From positions 56,531 through 120,530 of the forward strand of contig NZ_PEBH01000008.1 in assembly GCF_008698235.1 (NCBI RefSeq): 64,000 nucleotides of DNA, written 5' to 3'. The notes below the pieces were generated by a model that had not been told where the DNA came from, searched no databases, and saw only the letters and a program-made list of their open reading frames with translations. The stretch's first letter is position 1, and every line of letters starts with the position of its first letter. The stretch is from Bifidobacterium rousetti (lineage in GTDB: Bacteria; Actinomycetota; Actinomycetes; Actinomycetales; Bifidobacteriaceae). A program made the position numbers and the translations under genes. Of this stretch, positions 30,875 to 40,004 are shown piece after piece.

Positions 30875-31204
30875 TCAGATGCCGGCCACGCCCTGCGTGC
30901 TCAGGAACGCGATGCCGACGACCATGAGCACCATGATCGCGATGCCGCCGAGGAACCGGACGAGCGCGGCCCGGTTGCGCTGCGTGCGCGACAGGGCGAG
31001 GATCTTCTCGGCCTTGCGCCGGCTGAACGGGGCGATCACCTGGCTCAGACCCAGGGCCTTGGGGCGGGTGCGGCCGCGCATGTCGGTGTACGTGCCGTTG
31101 CCGGAACGCGGGTCGCGGAAGAACTTGTACACGCATCCGCTCCACATCAGCGACGCGGCGAGGAACAGGACGACGAGGACGATCAGGGGGAACAACGCAT
31201 CCAT
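30875..31204 (-). CDS. Small two-helix membrane protein, possible VirB3-like subunit
   Basis: 109 aa with a transmembrane helix at each end (about 4-26 and 84-104) and a basic loop between (KFFRDPRSGNGTYTD…SRRKAEKIL). Size, topology and position directly before the VirB4-like ATPase fit a VirB3/PrgI-like subunit, but there is no clear sequence motif. Confidence 0.65.
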   Translation of the reverse strand: MDALFPLIVLVVLFLAASLMWSGCVYKFFRDPRSGNGTYTDMRGRTRPKALGLSQVIAPFSRRKAEKILALSRTQRNRAALVRFLGGIAIMVLMVVGIAFLSTQGVAGI

Positions 31205-31278
31205 GGGATGCTCCTTTCAGGAGAAGGGAAAACTTGGTATCGGATTATGGGGCTGGCCGGAGGCCCTCCGGCCGGGGC

Positions 31279-31317
31279 GCCGGCCCCCTTCCCGGAGCAT
31301 CCGGGAGGAGGGCCGGC
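31279..31317 (-). terminator. Terminator after the LAQTG protein gene
   Basis: GCCGGCCC pairs with GGGCCGGC, enclosing TCCCGGA/TCCGGGA around a 3-nt loop. A second smaller GGCCGGAG/CTCCGGCC hairpin follows. No T-run on the minus strand. Confidence 0.6.
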
Positions 31318-31331
31318 GTGAGGAATCGGGG

Positions 31332-33539
31332 TCAGTCGTTGTCGTGGCGGCGGCGCAGGAGCGGGCCGGCGATACCGGCCAGCATCATGGGGGCGCCGAC
31401 CAAGGCGAACAGCCATGCGGTCACGCCCGTCTGGGCGAGACGGCCGCCTGCGGCACCGTTCGCGCCGGTGCCCTGCTGGCCGTTGGTCGCGCCCGGCGTG
31501 TTCGCCTTGGGCTGCTGCTTGACGGCGGTGACGGTGTAGGTGCGCGTGTTGATGCCGTCGGCGCTGGTCACGGTCACGGACGCCTTGGTCTTGTCCTTCT
31601 CGTCCTTGTGGGTGCTGATGGCCATGCCGAGCTGCTTGTCGTACTGGGGGACCAGAGTCCACGAGGTCGGGTCGTCGACCTCGACCCGGTAGTCGGTCTT
31701 CTCAGGCTGGAAGCCGGGGACCGGCTTGCCGTTGACGGTCAGGCCGGTCAATGCCGCGGTGGTCGTGGCCTTGGTGATGTACGTGACCTTGAGCTCGACC
31801 GGCTTGAACGTGAGCCCGTCGGGGGCAAGCACGCCCAGCAGGTGCGTGTAGCGCATGGGCGCGGTCTTCTCGACGCTGTTGGTCACGGTCTGCATGTTCT
31901 TGGCCTCCCAGGCGATCTCGCCGCCCTCGGGGATCTGGAACTCGGTGTCCTTGACCGGATGGTATTCGCCCGCGGAATCCCGGTAACCCCAGGACACGAG
32001 GCTGGTGTCGGACGGGTCGGGCGCGTCCACGCTCGGCGTTTCGGGCTTGGCCTCGGCAGGCGTGAACGCCTCGTCCGCGGTCGGGGTCTCGTGGGCGCGG
32101 ATCACGCTCACCTCGTAGGAGCGCGTGTCCTTGCCGTTTTTCACGGTCACGGTCCACGTCTGGGTCGCGGTGTACGCGGTCTGGATCACGTCGCCCGCGG
32201 TGATGGTCACGTTCTCGCCGCCCTCGGGCAGGATGTACGGGCTGGGATCGTTCTCGCCGACCTGAACCACGTATTTGAGGATGTCGGGATCCCAGCCGTC
32301 GATCAGCGCGCCCTTGGTCTTCTCGCCGCTACGGTTCACGTAGATGCCGGTCAGCTTGGCCGCCGAGTCGGGGGCGATCGTGCTGCGGTCGAACGGGATA
32401 CGGATCGTCACGGTCTTCGACTGGGCGGCGCCGGACGCGTCGGTCCAATGCACGGTCTGCGTGATGACACGCTCCGCACCCGAACCCAGGCCGTACGTGG
32501 GCTTGTCCACGGACGAGTCGGGACCCTGCTCGCCGCCCAGCGTGAACTGGTCGGACACGTGATCCCAGGATTGCGCGTCCAACGTGTACTCGTCCTGCAA
32601 GCCGGACGGGTCCTCGAGCTTCGTGCCGGGCACTTCGATCAGCTGTGTGTTGCCCTTCGCGTCGGTGCGCGTGACCGACAGGCTCACATGCGCGTCGTAC
32701 AGGCGGATCGCGTCACCGGTCAGGACCACGTCCTGGTCGCCGACACGACCCTTCGCGCTCATCGTGCGCTTCCAGATACGCAGACCCTTGTCGCTGGTCG
32801 TGATCGTCGGATCGGACCATTCGGCCGTGAACTCCTGGTCACCGACCGTGGCCTTGTCATGGTAGACGCCGTTGTTCGTGTGCAGGCCGTCGGTCGGCAG
32901 CACGCCGGTCCACACGCCGTTCTCGCCGCGCGTGAGGCTTACGGTCTGCTTGCCGCGCTCCCACCCGGCCTTCTGCTCGGTGCCGGTCTTGTATGACAGG
33001 GCGGCGGTGAACTCGACCTTCTGCTTGCCGCTGGTCTCGCCCGTATACGTCTTCGTGCCGGACACCTGCTTGACGCCCAACGTGTCGGACTGCTTCGTGT
33101 CGAGCGACGTGGCGCCCGGCTTGACACCGACCGTGCCGGTCTTGCGGTCCTTGCCCTGGCCGATGCTCCACGTGACCACGGGCAGTTCCTCCCAGTCCTT
33201 CTCGGTCACGGCGGTCGCGGACGCGCGCCACACGCCCTTATCGTCCTGCTCCATCGCGTAATCGGACTTCTTCCACCGGGCCGTGACCGTGGCCCCCTCC
33301 GGGATGACCGGGTCGCCGCCCAATCCCGGATCCGTGGTCGAACCGTCCGTCTTACCATCATCCTTGCCCTGATCGGTCGAACCGGTATCGGTGCCGGATT
33401 CCGCGGCACGTGACGTGCCCGTGGATCCGGAAGTGATGGTCTGGTCCGGACCCAGCGGAGCCGCGACGGCCGTCGCCGGGCTCAATGCCGCGATGATCGC
33501 GGCCACGGCGACCAGCCGTGTGAAACGCTCATGACCCAT
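31332..33539 (-). CDS. Cell-wall-anchored (LAQTG) surface protein
   Basis: 735 aa. Signal peptide (LVAVAAIIAALSPATAVAA), an acidic Ser/Thr/Asp-rich region (about 28-75), then several beta-sandwich modules. One near residues 580-660 (LTGLTVNGKPVPGFQPEKTDYRVEVD) is the same module that is repeated in the giant adhesin at 44070-49670. It ends with a sorting signal: LAQTG, a hydrophobic helix and RRRHDND. It is at the upstream end of the conjugation-like series, so it may be a surface adhesin for mating contacts (inference). Confidence 0.88.
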   Translation of the reverse strand: MGHERFTRLVAVAAIIAALSPATAVAAPLGPDQTITSGSTGTSRAAESGTDTGSTDQGKDDGKTDGSTTDPGLGGDPVIPEGATVTARWKKSDYAMEQDDKGVWRASATAVTEKDWEELPVVTWSIGQGKDRKTGTVGVKPGATSLDTKQSDTLGVKQVSGTKTYTGETSGKQKVEFTAALSYKTGTEQKAGWERGKQTVSLTRGENGVWTGVLPTDGLHTNNGVYHDKATVGDQEFTAEWSDPTITTSDKGLRIWKRTMSAKGRVGDQDVVLTGDAIRLYDAHVSLSVTRTDAKGNTQLIEVPGTKLEDPSGLQDEYTLDAQSWDHVSDQFTLGGEQGPDSSVDKPTYGLGSGAERVITQTVHWTDASGAAQSKTVTIRIPFDRSTIAPDSAAKLTGIYVNRSGEKTKGALIDGWDPDILKYVVQVGENDPSPYILPEGGENVTITAGDVIQTAYTATQTWTVTVKNGKDTRSYEVSVIRAHETPTADEAFTPAEAKPETPSVDAPDPSDTSLVSWGYRDSAGEYHPVKDTEFQIPEGGEIAWEAKNMQTVTNSVEKTAPMRYTHLLGVLAPDGLTFKPVELKVTYITKATTTAALTGLTVNGKPVPGFQPEKTDYRVEVDDPTSWTLVPQYDKQLGMAISTHKDEKDKTKASVTVTSADGINTRTYTVTAVKQQPKANTPGATNGQQGTGANGAAGGRLAQTGVTAWLFALVGAPMMLAGIAGPLLRRRHDND

Positions 33540-33688
33540 GTCGGTGTTCTCCTTGCCTTTTCATGACCTGATGCGAACATGCCGGCGGCCCGCGAACCCG
33601 TGTGACATGGGTGCCGTCCGGAAACAGGGGCGGCGGACACAGGCGGCGGGATACACCGGCCAATCAAGACACCCCGCCCGAGAAGAAC

Positions 33689-33704
33689 CCGACACCGGTA
33701 TCGG
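33689..33704. promoter_or_regulatory. CCGACACCGGTATCGG near-palindrome
   Basis: It lies between the divergent genes starting at 33539 (minus) and 33754 (plus). One base pair breaks the symmetry seen at 22659-22674. It is a candidate shared operator. Confidence 0.38.
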
Positions 33705-33753
33705 CACGCGGGAGGGTGATGCGCGACACCCGGACCGCGTACACTTCGGAACC

Positions 33754-34269
33754 ATGACAGGAACAGGCACGCCACACCATGAGGCGCCGGACAAAGGCAA
33801 GGCCACGATGCTCGCCATGATCCTCGTGGCCGACATGCGACGCCGCCTCCGAACCCAGAGCATGGAACTCGCCCCCGAAGACGTGGACACGCTCCGGCAG
33901 CGCGTCACCGCACTGCCCGACACCAACGGCGTGACCGCCACGCTCGACCACTGCGCCAAACAGGGGGACACTGCGGGCACACTGGCATGGATCCTCGCCA
34001 CCGAAGATCCCGCAGGCTCCAAATACGCGCCCAACGACAGACCGGCCAAAACCGACACGGACACGCTCGCCGTGGGGCTCGTCGCCCGCATGAAAGCCTT
34101 GGGATTACGGTCCGATGACGCGTTGGAACGCGACATGATGCATATCGAACAGGAACACGACCCCGCATACCTGCATGGCGTGCTCCTTGACGCGGTCGAC
34201 ACGATCCACGCGGTCCTCGGCATCCAACTCGCCCTCGAACAACGACGTGACGACACGGGAGACCGGTGA
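33754..34269 (+). CDS. Hypothetical protein, tandem paralog 1
   Basis: 171 aa, soluble, helical. It shares layout and spaced motifs with the next gene's product (LVARMKALGLRSDDALERDMMHIEQEHDPAYLHGVLLDAVDTIHAVLG against a similar stretch there). The start at 33754 has only a weak GGA upstream. Its stop overlaps the next gene's GTG start (GTGA). Confidence 0.65.
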   Translation: MTGTGTPHHEAPDKGKATMLAMILVADMRRRLRTQSMELAPEDVDTLRQRVTALPDTNGVTATLDHCAKQGDTAGTLAWILATEDPAGSKYAPNDRPAKTDTDTLAVGLVARMKALGLRSDDALERDMMHIEQEHDPAYLHGVLLDAVDTIHAVLGIQLALEQRRDDTGDR

Positions 34270-34724
34270 CCACCCCGGACCGGTCGTTGCAGGTGGGGTG
34301 CACGCTCGTCATGGCGTTGCGCCAACAGATCATGGTCGAGACCGGCATGGGCCTGACCCGGCGTGACGTGGCATGGGTGTTCACCTACACGGACCAAATC
34401 GCCCCCATGGATTGGGACCTGCTTGACACGCTCAAAGGCTGCGAAAGCGACGCCACAGGAGTCCCATCCATGCTGGCGGGCATCCTCGCCCGCGAAGACG
34501 GTTCGGACACCATGAACCTGACGCTTGACACGGGGGAGACGGACGAGCCCGCGGATACCGTCGCCGCGGGCATATACGCCCGGTTGAACGCTACAGCCCA
34601 TGGACATGACGTCACGGTCGAACGCGAGGCGTTGCGGATCCGGCTCCACGACCCGGACGGAACCGTCTACGGGCGGAACATGCTCCTGCGCGTCCTCGCC
34701 GACATCCACAACCTGCTGACTTAA
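34266..34724 (+). CDS. Hypothetical protein, tandem paralog 2
   Basis: 152 aa from a GTG start overlapping the previous stop. MLAGILARED…DTVAAGIYARLNA…VEREALRIRLHDPDGTVYGRNMLLRVLADIHNLL mirrors the upstream protein, so the two arose by tandem duplication. No known domain. Two paralogs translated together often form heteromers. Confidence 0.65.
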   Translation: MTTPDRSLQVGCTLVMALRQQIMVETGMGLTRRDVAWVFTYTDQIAPMDWDLLDTLKGCESDATGVPSMLAGILAREDGSDTMNLTLDTGETDEPADTVAAGIYARLNATAHGHDVTVEREALRIRLHDPDGTVYGRNMLLRVLADIHNLLT

Positions 34725-34940
34725 GACAACCAACAAGGGAAAGCGAACGGTACCGACCCTCGTATCGAGGCGTGGCCTTGTGTCGGCGACAGGAGCGGGT
34801 GGTTGGGCGTTATCGCACGGGGCTGGCCGTGCGGACGCGTGTCCCGCATGTGAATGGTCATGATGACGGGATCAAGGACATCCCTAAACACGACGTATCG
34901 GCAAGCATCGCCTCGAAATCGGCTTGTATGGCAGAATCCG

Positions 34941-35061
34941 GTGAGGGTCGCCAGTTTCTTCGCGGGGATCGGCGGTTTCGATCTCGGGTTCGAACGGGCC
35001 GGCGGCAAGGTGGTGTCGGCCGGCGTGGTGGAACGCGATCCTACGGCGACTGGGTGGAACA
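34941..35061 (+). pseudogene. Remnant of a C5-cytosine methyltransferase N-terminus
   Basis: In this frame the sequence reads VRVASFFAGIGGFDLGFERAGG…VVERDP, the AdoMet-binding motif I of a C5 methyltransferase. It breaks off about 40 residues in, where another frame takes over with the methyltransferase at 35054. No further motifs of this copy remain. This suggests that an older methylase gene was replaced or deleted by recombination. Confidence 0.75.
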
Positions 35062-36001
35062 TCTCAATGAAACGATCCGACTCCCGGATGCTCGACCGTT
35101 CAAAGCGTTGGATCTGTTCGCCGGATGCGGGGGATTGTCGTTGGGGTTTGAGGCGGCAGGGTTCAGGACCATCGGATATGAGATGGTCAAGGACTGCTGC
35201 GACACCTACAGTTCAAATCTCCGATCCGATTGCGTCCAGGAGAAGATCACCGTTGATACGGAACTTCCCCGGACGGAAGTGGTGATCGGCGGACCGCCAT
35301 GCCAACCGTTCAGTCGTTTCGGCAAGAGGAAAGGGCAATCCGACGAAAGGAACGGATTCCCCGCATTTATCGAGGCGATACGCAAGATCCGGCCCGCCAT
35401 TTGGATGTGCGAGAACGTGAAAGGATTACCGGAACAGAACGATGGATACTTCCAGACAATAATCGACGAGATGAAAAGTCTGGGATACATCGTGGAATAC
35501 AAGGTGTTCCGACTGGTCCAGTATGACGTGCCCCAGAACAGGGAACGTCTCATCATGGTCGGCCATCATGGGGGATTCCGGTTCCCGGAACCGAACGACT
35601 ACCGCATCACCGCAGGCGAAGCCTTGGGTGAACTCGCCACTCAGATACCACAGGACGCCATGTTCCTCACCAAATCGATGGACGAGTACATCGCCAAATA
35701 CGAGGCGGCATCGAAATGCAGAAACCCACGGGATCTACATCTCGATCGTCCGGCAAGAACGCTGACATGCCGGAACCTCGCCGGGGCGACCGGCGACATG
35801 CAACGCATCAGACTGCCAGACGGGCGACGCCGACGGCTCACGGTCCGCGAGGCGGCGCGGCTCCAAGGGTTCCCGGACTGGTTTGAGTTCCACGGCTCGC
35901 AGTCGAGCCGGTTCACGCAGATCGGCAACGCGGTGCCGCCCATGTTCGCGTACCATCTGGCGCGCTGCTTCGCGCGATACCTCATGCATGGACGGCAGTA
36001 A
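35054..36001 (+). CDS. C5-cytosine DNA methyltransferase
   Basis: About 315 aa from GTG 35054; the true start is uncertain because the preceding DNA is the remnant of another methylase. Motif I is DLFAGCGGLSLGF (about 20), motif IV GGPPCQPF with catalytic Cys83, motif VI ENVKG, motif VIII QNRERL, and motif X QIGNAVPP. It adds a methyl group to C5 of cytosine at an unknown site. It runs towards the four-gene MORC-like operon and is separated from its end by 163 nt, so it may be its cognate methylase or a self-protecting partner. Confidence 0.88.
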   Translation: MEHLNETIRLPDARPFKALDLFAGCGGLSLGFEAAGFRTIGYEMVKDCCDTYSSNLRSDCVQEKITVDTELPRTEVVIGGPPCQPFSRFGKRKGQSDERNGFPAFIEAIRKIRPAIWMCENVKGLPEQNDGYFQTIIDEMKSLGYIVEYKVFRLVQYDVPQNRERLIMVGHHGGFRFPEPNDYRITAGEALGELATQIPQDAMFLTKSMDEYIAKYEAASKCRNPRDLHLDRPARTLTCRNLAGATGDMQRIRLPDGRRRRLTVREAARLQGFPDWFEFHGSQSSRFTQIGNAVPPMFAYHLARCFARYLMHGRQ

Positions 36002-36164
36002 CACCATGCGTCCAGTCCCATGCCGATTGTCTAGTGTCGGTGGGTATGGGCGCGTGATGCGTTCCTTAAGTGAGTGGGTGGTCGGCCAGTATTGCAAGAA
36101 CCGGTCATAGGCAGAGGCCCCAAGCCGGTGGATGCGGCATGGGACCTCAATGATGTGCGGTGAC

Positions 36165-36950
36165 TTATGCGGCGGTTGTCTTGGGTTTCCGGCGGGGCCG
36201 GTTGACGATGGTGGTCGCGCCGACTTGGGTGACGAACGTTTCGAGCGACGTGTCGTCCATGAGGCCGAGTTGTCTGGAGGACATTTCGAGGAGCGTGTCC
36301 CTGCCGAGGGCGGCGACGAACTCGGACGGGTTTTCCGGACCCTTGTAGTCGGCGGCGGCGTCCATGAACGCCCACATGACTTTCGGGTCGTCGCCCACGC
36401 CGCGGTCGAAGAGCTGCTGGTAGAGGTTCTGGTAGGCGAATACGAGCCGCGTGTACGCGTACGGGTCGTGTTTGCGGGCGCTCAGCGTGTGGGAGAGCGT
36501 GCCGTCGTAGGTGAGTTCGGCGCCCCACCACAGGCGGGAGAGTCCCTGGCGGACGAGGCGGCTTCGGCTGGTGGTGCGGGGCAGGAGCCAGCGGGATTGG
36601 ACGGTGTTCTTCCAGTTGCCGTCTTCCTTCAATGGCCAGCGTTCCGTCATGTACGCGCGGCATGTGGTGAACGCCATGTAGGTCCATAGTCCCGGCATGG
36701 CGGCGTTGGCCCGGTCGATGGGGCCGACGGCCTCGTACAGGCTGATCGCGTTGTCGCCGTCACGGGCGGGCCCGCCGGTGAGCGGGTCGGCGAGTTCGAC
36801 GGGTTCGCGTTCGAGCAGCATGTCGGGGTTCGAGGCGAGCTCGTCCGCCTGGGTGAGGAAGTCGGCGGGGGAGTCGGCGTCGTTCAGGCGGCTGCGCAGC
36901 AGGAGTACGGCGTCCTGGGTGAATTGTTTGGAGCAGGTGGTCGAGGTCAT
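36165..36950 (-). CDS. DUF6339-like protein of the MORC-like defence operon
   Basis: 261 aa, soluble and mainly helical. The motif pattern (GLWTYMAFTTCRAYMTERWPL … SRWLL … GLSRLWWGAELTYD) resembles, from memory, the family DUF6339, often seen beside ATP-binding and methylase genes in defence islands. It is the last gene of the operon. Its ATG overlaps the previous stop (ATGA). Function unknown. Confidence 0.75.
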   Translation of the reverse strand: MTSTTCSKQFTQDAVLLLRSRLNDADSPADFLTQADELASNPDMLLEREPVELADPLTGGPARDGDNAISLYEAVGPIDRANAAMPGLWTYMAFTTCRAYMTERWPLKEDGNWKNTVQSRWLLPRTTSRSRLVRQGLSRLWWGAELTYDGTLSHTLSARKHDPYAYTRLVFAYQNLYQQLFDRGVGDDPKVMWAFMDAAADYKGPENPSEFVAALGRDTLLEMSSRQLGLMDDTSLETFVTQVGATTIVNRPRRKPKTTAA

Positions 36951-37837
36951 GATTCCTCCTCGGTGTCGTTGGCTCGCGTGGTTTCGTCGGCGTACCGGCC
37001 GATGGGGTCGGCGAGCAGCCGTTGGGCTATGGCGAGCGGGCTGTCCTCGTGTTCGAGGCCGTTGGCCGTGATGAGCCTGGTCAGGGTGCGATGCCATTCC
37101 CTGTCGGACAGGTCGTCGGTGTTGTCGGGGTCGTTGTCGCAGGCGCGCATGAACGATATGGCGTCGACGAGTGCGGGCAGGACCAGCGTGGAGAGTTTGA
37201 GCGTTTCGGATCCCATCAGTTGCACGTGGGCGAGGAGCGTGGGGCTCATCTTCACGATGATCTGGTCGGTGTCGGAGTAGTCGGTGCGGATGCCTTTCAT
37301 GTTCGGCGTGGACGAGTCGGCGACGATGTGGAAGATCGAGTCGAGCGGCGGGTTCTGCGGGTCGTACAGTTTGACCGTGGACACCCTGAACCGTTGGACC
37401 GTGGTCAGCAGGTCGCCGACGCGCACATCGAACGTGCCGTCGCCGTAGTCCTCGTGCTGGCGGGTCCACCGGAACGCGGGATCGGGTTGGACGGCGGCGG
37501 CGAACACGTCGACGAGGATGTCGCCGGACACGGTCCGCTGGTCGAGGGTCGCCTCGTAGGTGAGACCGTCGGCGTGACGGACCTTTTCCGTGAGGTCGAG
37601 GTAGCCGGTGGAGATCGTCGACGAGCATTGCCATCGGGCCATGATGCGGGCGGAACCCTTTGTGATGAGACGGTCGAGGTCGGGGTCGTCGGTGAACACG
37701 CGGAACCGGATGGTGATGTATTCGGTGCCAGACTCCGAGACGACGTTGCCGACCCTCCATTCGGAGGCGACGTCCCTGTCCGCGCCCTCGCCGTTGCCGA
37801 GGACCGGGATCGGATACGATGCGTTGGCCATGCTCAT
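36947..37837 (-). CDS. Hypothetical protein of the MORC-like defence operon
   Basis: 296 aa. An N-terminal beta-rich region (GTEYITIRFRVFTDDPDLDRLITKGSARIMARW, then repeated Asp/Phe/Val strands to about 180) is followed by a helical C-terminal half (…LLAHVQLMGSETLKLSTLVLPALVDAISFM). Both ends overlap neighbours by ATGA, so it is translated with the ATPase and the DUF6339-like protein. No family was recognised. It is probably a structural partner of the ATPase (inference). Confidence 0.72.
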   Translation of the reverse strand: MSMANASYPIPVLGNGEGADRDVASEWRVGNVVSESGTEYITIRFRVFTDDPDLDRLITKGSARIMARWQCSSTISTGYLDLTEKVRHADGLTYEATLDQRTVSGDILVDVFAAAVQPDPAFRWTRQHEDYGDGTFDVRVGDLLTTVQRFRVSTVKLYDPQNPPLDSIFHIVADSSTPNMKGIRTDYSDTDQIIVKMSPTLLAHVQLMGSETLKLSTLVLPALVDAISFMRACDNDPDNTDDLSDREWHRTLTRLITANGLEHEDSPLAIAQRLLADPIGRYADETTRANDTEEES

Positions 37838-39747
37838 TTCACCCCCAGTTGCAGTCGGGCGCCGCTGGCGACCCGGACGCGCAGTCGTGTCGGATGCGTG
37901 CCGGAGACGGTCACGCCGCGTATGGTCCCGTCGTCGATCTCGAGCGGATGGGTGCCGGTCGGGTCGAGGAGTTCGGCGGCGGTGACGGGTGGCATGTAGT
38001 CGCCGAACTCGCCGTTGACGGCCGCGGTCAAACGCAGGCCGCCGGTGGTGTCACGCCCGTCGCGGGAGCGGAGCACGAGGATGTAGCCGCCGGTGGACGC
38101 CTCGTACCAGTAGCGCATCGACAGGGCGCCCGCGGGGATGATGGACCCGCCGTCGCCGGGCGTGCCGGCTGCGGGCAGGCCGGCCGCGTGGCGTCCGCGT
38201 GTGGAGGTGCCGCCGCGTTTGCGCCCGGTGGACGCCTGGTCGCCGTCGCCGGTGGCGACGGCCGGTTCCATGAGGGACACGCGTACGGATTGCGGCTTGT
38301 CCTCAGTGGCGGGTTGGGCGTGCTGTTCGGCGCCTTGCGTGGACGAGGACTCCTTGATGGTGCCGGGCCCGTTCGTGGGGCGTCCGCCGCGTGGTGACAT
38401 GTCGCCGTCGAACGACAGGCCGGCGGGCAGGAGCGTGTTGAGTCCTTTGATGCGGATCTCCTCGCCAAGCTCCTGGCCGACGCGGCGGCGCAGTTCGTCG
38501 CGGATGAACGTCTTGATGGCCTTGAGGACCTTGCGTCCCTCCGGGCGTTTGGATTCGATCCACTTGTTGTGTTGGACGGGCTCCATGTCACGCAGGATCC
38601 GGTTGCCTTGCGGGGAGGAGCATTCGAGGACGGCCGCGTAGCGTACGGGGATGCTGCGGTGTTCGAACGTGCAGACCTTCATCAGGGGGCGGCGCATCGC
38701 GACCGTGTTGAGCCGGCGGGGCAGCTGGTCGTCGATGTTGATGTACAGGCGCATCTCGCCCAACAGCGGGTCGGTGGTCACGACGGGCTCCTGGAGGAGC
38801 GCGTTGTGGAAGGCGTTGAGTTCGGTCCTCACGTCCCGGTCGGTGATGGAGTCGATGGCCTGTTTCAGATGGTCGCGGTCGAGGGTCCACACCTCGCCGT
38901 CGTCGTTGACGCCCACGGCGACGAGGTGACCGCGCATGATCGCGGCCATGAAGTTGTCGATCAGCGCGTCCCTGACCCGTTCGAGCCGGGGATCCTCGTC
39001 GGCGTCGACGTAGCCCATGATGTACACGTCCGTGCCGGGTTCGACGCGTTCGCCGAACGGGCCCAACGGGCCGGGGGAGCGCAGGTAGTGGTAGTCGGTC
39101 CCGTCATCCAGTCGCGTGTACGTGCCCATCGGGCCGAGACGGTCGAGCGGGCTGTCGCTGGCGGGGTTGTGGTGGGTGGTCAATTGGCAGCAGCCCGCGA
39201 ACACGGTCGTGTCGGAGGAGCGTGTGCGTGTGGTCCAGAACTCGGTGCGGATCCGGGAGGCGAGCAGGCCGACGGCCTTGCCGATGCCGAAGGAGCCGCC
39301 TGCGTCGGTCTTGCCGACGCTCACGCCGGAGCCGCGGGTCAACGCGTTGAGCGTCGAGGACGCGTCGAGGATGGATTCGCCGCCTTCGAGGCCCTTGGTG
39401 CCGTAGTCGCCGACGCGCAGCACGCTGATCTCCTCACCGTCGAGCGCTTCGACGGCGTGGCGCAGGCGCGGGCTGTCGCCGTACGAGTCGAGCGACGCCA
39501 TGAGATGCCGGCGCAGGGAGTCCACGTCGGGGATGTCCTTGACGGGCATGCGGCGCAGTTCGAACTCCATGCGCAACGGCCACCCGCCCTCGCGGGCGAT
39601 CGCGTCCAATGAGTTCTGGCCGAGCTCCCTGGCCAGGGCGCGGGCGACGGAACTGCCGTTGAAGTTCTCCTCGCCCGCGTCCGACGGCCCCTGGTCGGTG
39701 TTCCCGTTCGGTTTGAACAGGAACCCGTATTCCTTGTCGTTGATCAA
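37834..39747 (-). CDS. MutL/MORC-like GHKL ATPase of a defence operon
   Basis: 637 aa. The GHKL ATP-binding fold is seen in order: N-box RELGQNSLDA (Glu41, Asn45, Asp48), G1 box VGDYGTKGLEG (Asp about 113), and G2 box GGSFGIGKAVG (about 150-160). Then comes an S5-like middle region and a C-terminal beta domain after a Gly/Ser-rich linker (about 480-540). Bacterial MutL/MORC-type ATPases are known to occur in restriction-modification operons. The start is TTG 39747, 4 nt after the small ORF's stop, with AGGAA upstream. No helicase or nuclease domain was seen in the operon. Confidence 0.86.
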   Translation of the reverse strand: MINDKEYGFLFKPNGNTDQGPSDAGEENFNGSSVARALARELGQNSLDAIAREGGWPLRMEFELRRMPVKDIPDVDSLRRHLMASLDSYGDSPRLRHAVEALDGEEISVLRVGDYGTKGLEGGESILDASSTLNALTRGSGVSVGKTDAGGSFGIGKAVGLLASRIRTEFWTTRTRSSDTTVFAGCCQLTTHHNPASDSPLDRLGPMGTYTRLDDGTDYHYLRSPGPLGPFGERVEPGTDVYIMGYVDADEDPRLERVRDALIDNFMAAIMRGHLVAVGVNDDGEVWTLDRDHLKQAIDSITDRDVRTELNAFHNALLQEPVVTTDPLLGEMRLYINIDDQLPRRLNTVAMRRPLMKVCTFEHRSIPVRYAAVLECSSPQGNRILRDMEPVQHNKWIESKRPEGRKVLKAIKTFIRDELRRRVGQELGEEIRIKGLNTLLPAGLSFDGDMSPRGGRPTNGPGTIKESSSTQGAEQHAQPATEDKPQSVRVSLMEPAVATGDGDQASTGRKRGGTSTRGRHAAGLPAAGTPGDGGSIIPAGALSMRYWYEASTGGYILVLRSRDGRDTTGGLRLTAAVNGEFGDYMPPVTAAELLDPTGTHPLEIDDGTIRGVTVSGTHPTRLRVRVASGARLQLGVK

Positions 39748-39751
39748 CGTG

Positions 39752-39961
39752 TCACCGTTCCTTCCCGCCGTCCGTGACGAACAGCGCCCTGGTTTTCGCC
39801 AGCTCGTCCTCGATGGGGGCGAACAGCGTCTCGACCTCCTCGGCCGTGTATGAGTAGTTCTTCCTGTTGGACAGGTTTCCCAATATGCGGATCTCGCGTA
39901 TCAGACGCATCCCGCGACTGTCGGCCAGCCGGCGGAACCGTTCGTTCTTCGTTTCGACCAT
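39752..39961 (-). CDS. Small conserved protein leading the MORC-like operon
   Basis: 69 aa: MVETKNERFRRLADSRGMRLIREIRILGNL, then SNRKNYSYTAEEVETLFAPIEDELAKTRALF. The LGNLSNRxNY…Y motif is familiar from small proteins of defence islands, but I know no function. GGGGG precedes the ATG. The longer ORF shown by reading upstream enters the regulatory region and is not supported. It is the first gene of the four-gene operon and could be a subunit or regulator. Confidence 0.78.
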   Translation of the reverse strand: MVETKNERFRRLADSRGMRLIREIRILGNLSNRKNYSYTAEEVETLFAPIEDELAKTRALFVTDGGKER

Positions 39962-39979
39962 ACCCCCAATACTACATTT

Positions 39980-40004
39980 CGGATATATATCCGTCAAATA
40001 TCCG
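39980..40004. promoter_or_regulatory. Palindromic operator between divergent defence operons
   Basis: CGGATATATATCCG is a perfect 14-bp palindrome (39980-39993). A third half-site ATATCCG follows at 39998-40004. It is 19 nt upstream of the small-protein ATG and 100-124 nt upstream of the HTH-methylase ATG, in otherwise AT-rich DNA. It is a good candidate for binding by the methylase's N-terminal HTH. Confidence 0.65.

Noticed and set aside
28602-32996. Very long plus-strand ORF (about 1,460 codons) opposite the VirB4-like and LAQTG genes
   Set aside because: It is antisense to well-supported genes with conserved motifs, has no recognisable domain and is typical of GC-rich shadow frames.
34772-35053. 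N-terminal extension of the C5 methylase at 35054
   Set aside because: The residues before 35054 have no similarity to methylases and overlap a methylase remnant in another frame.
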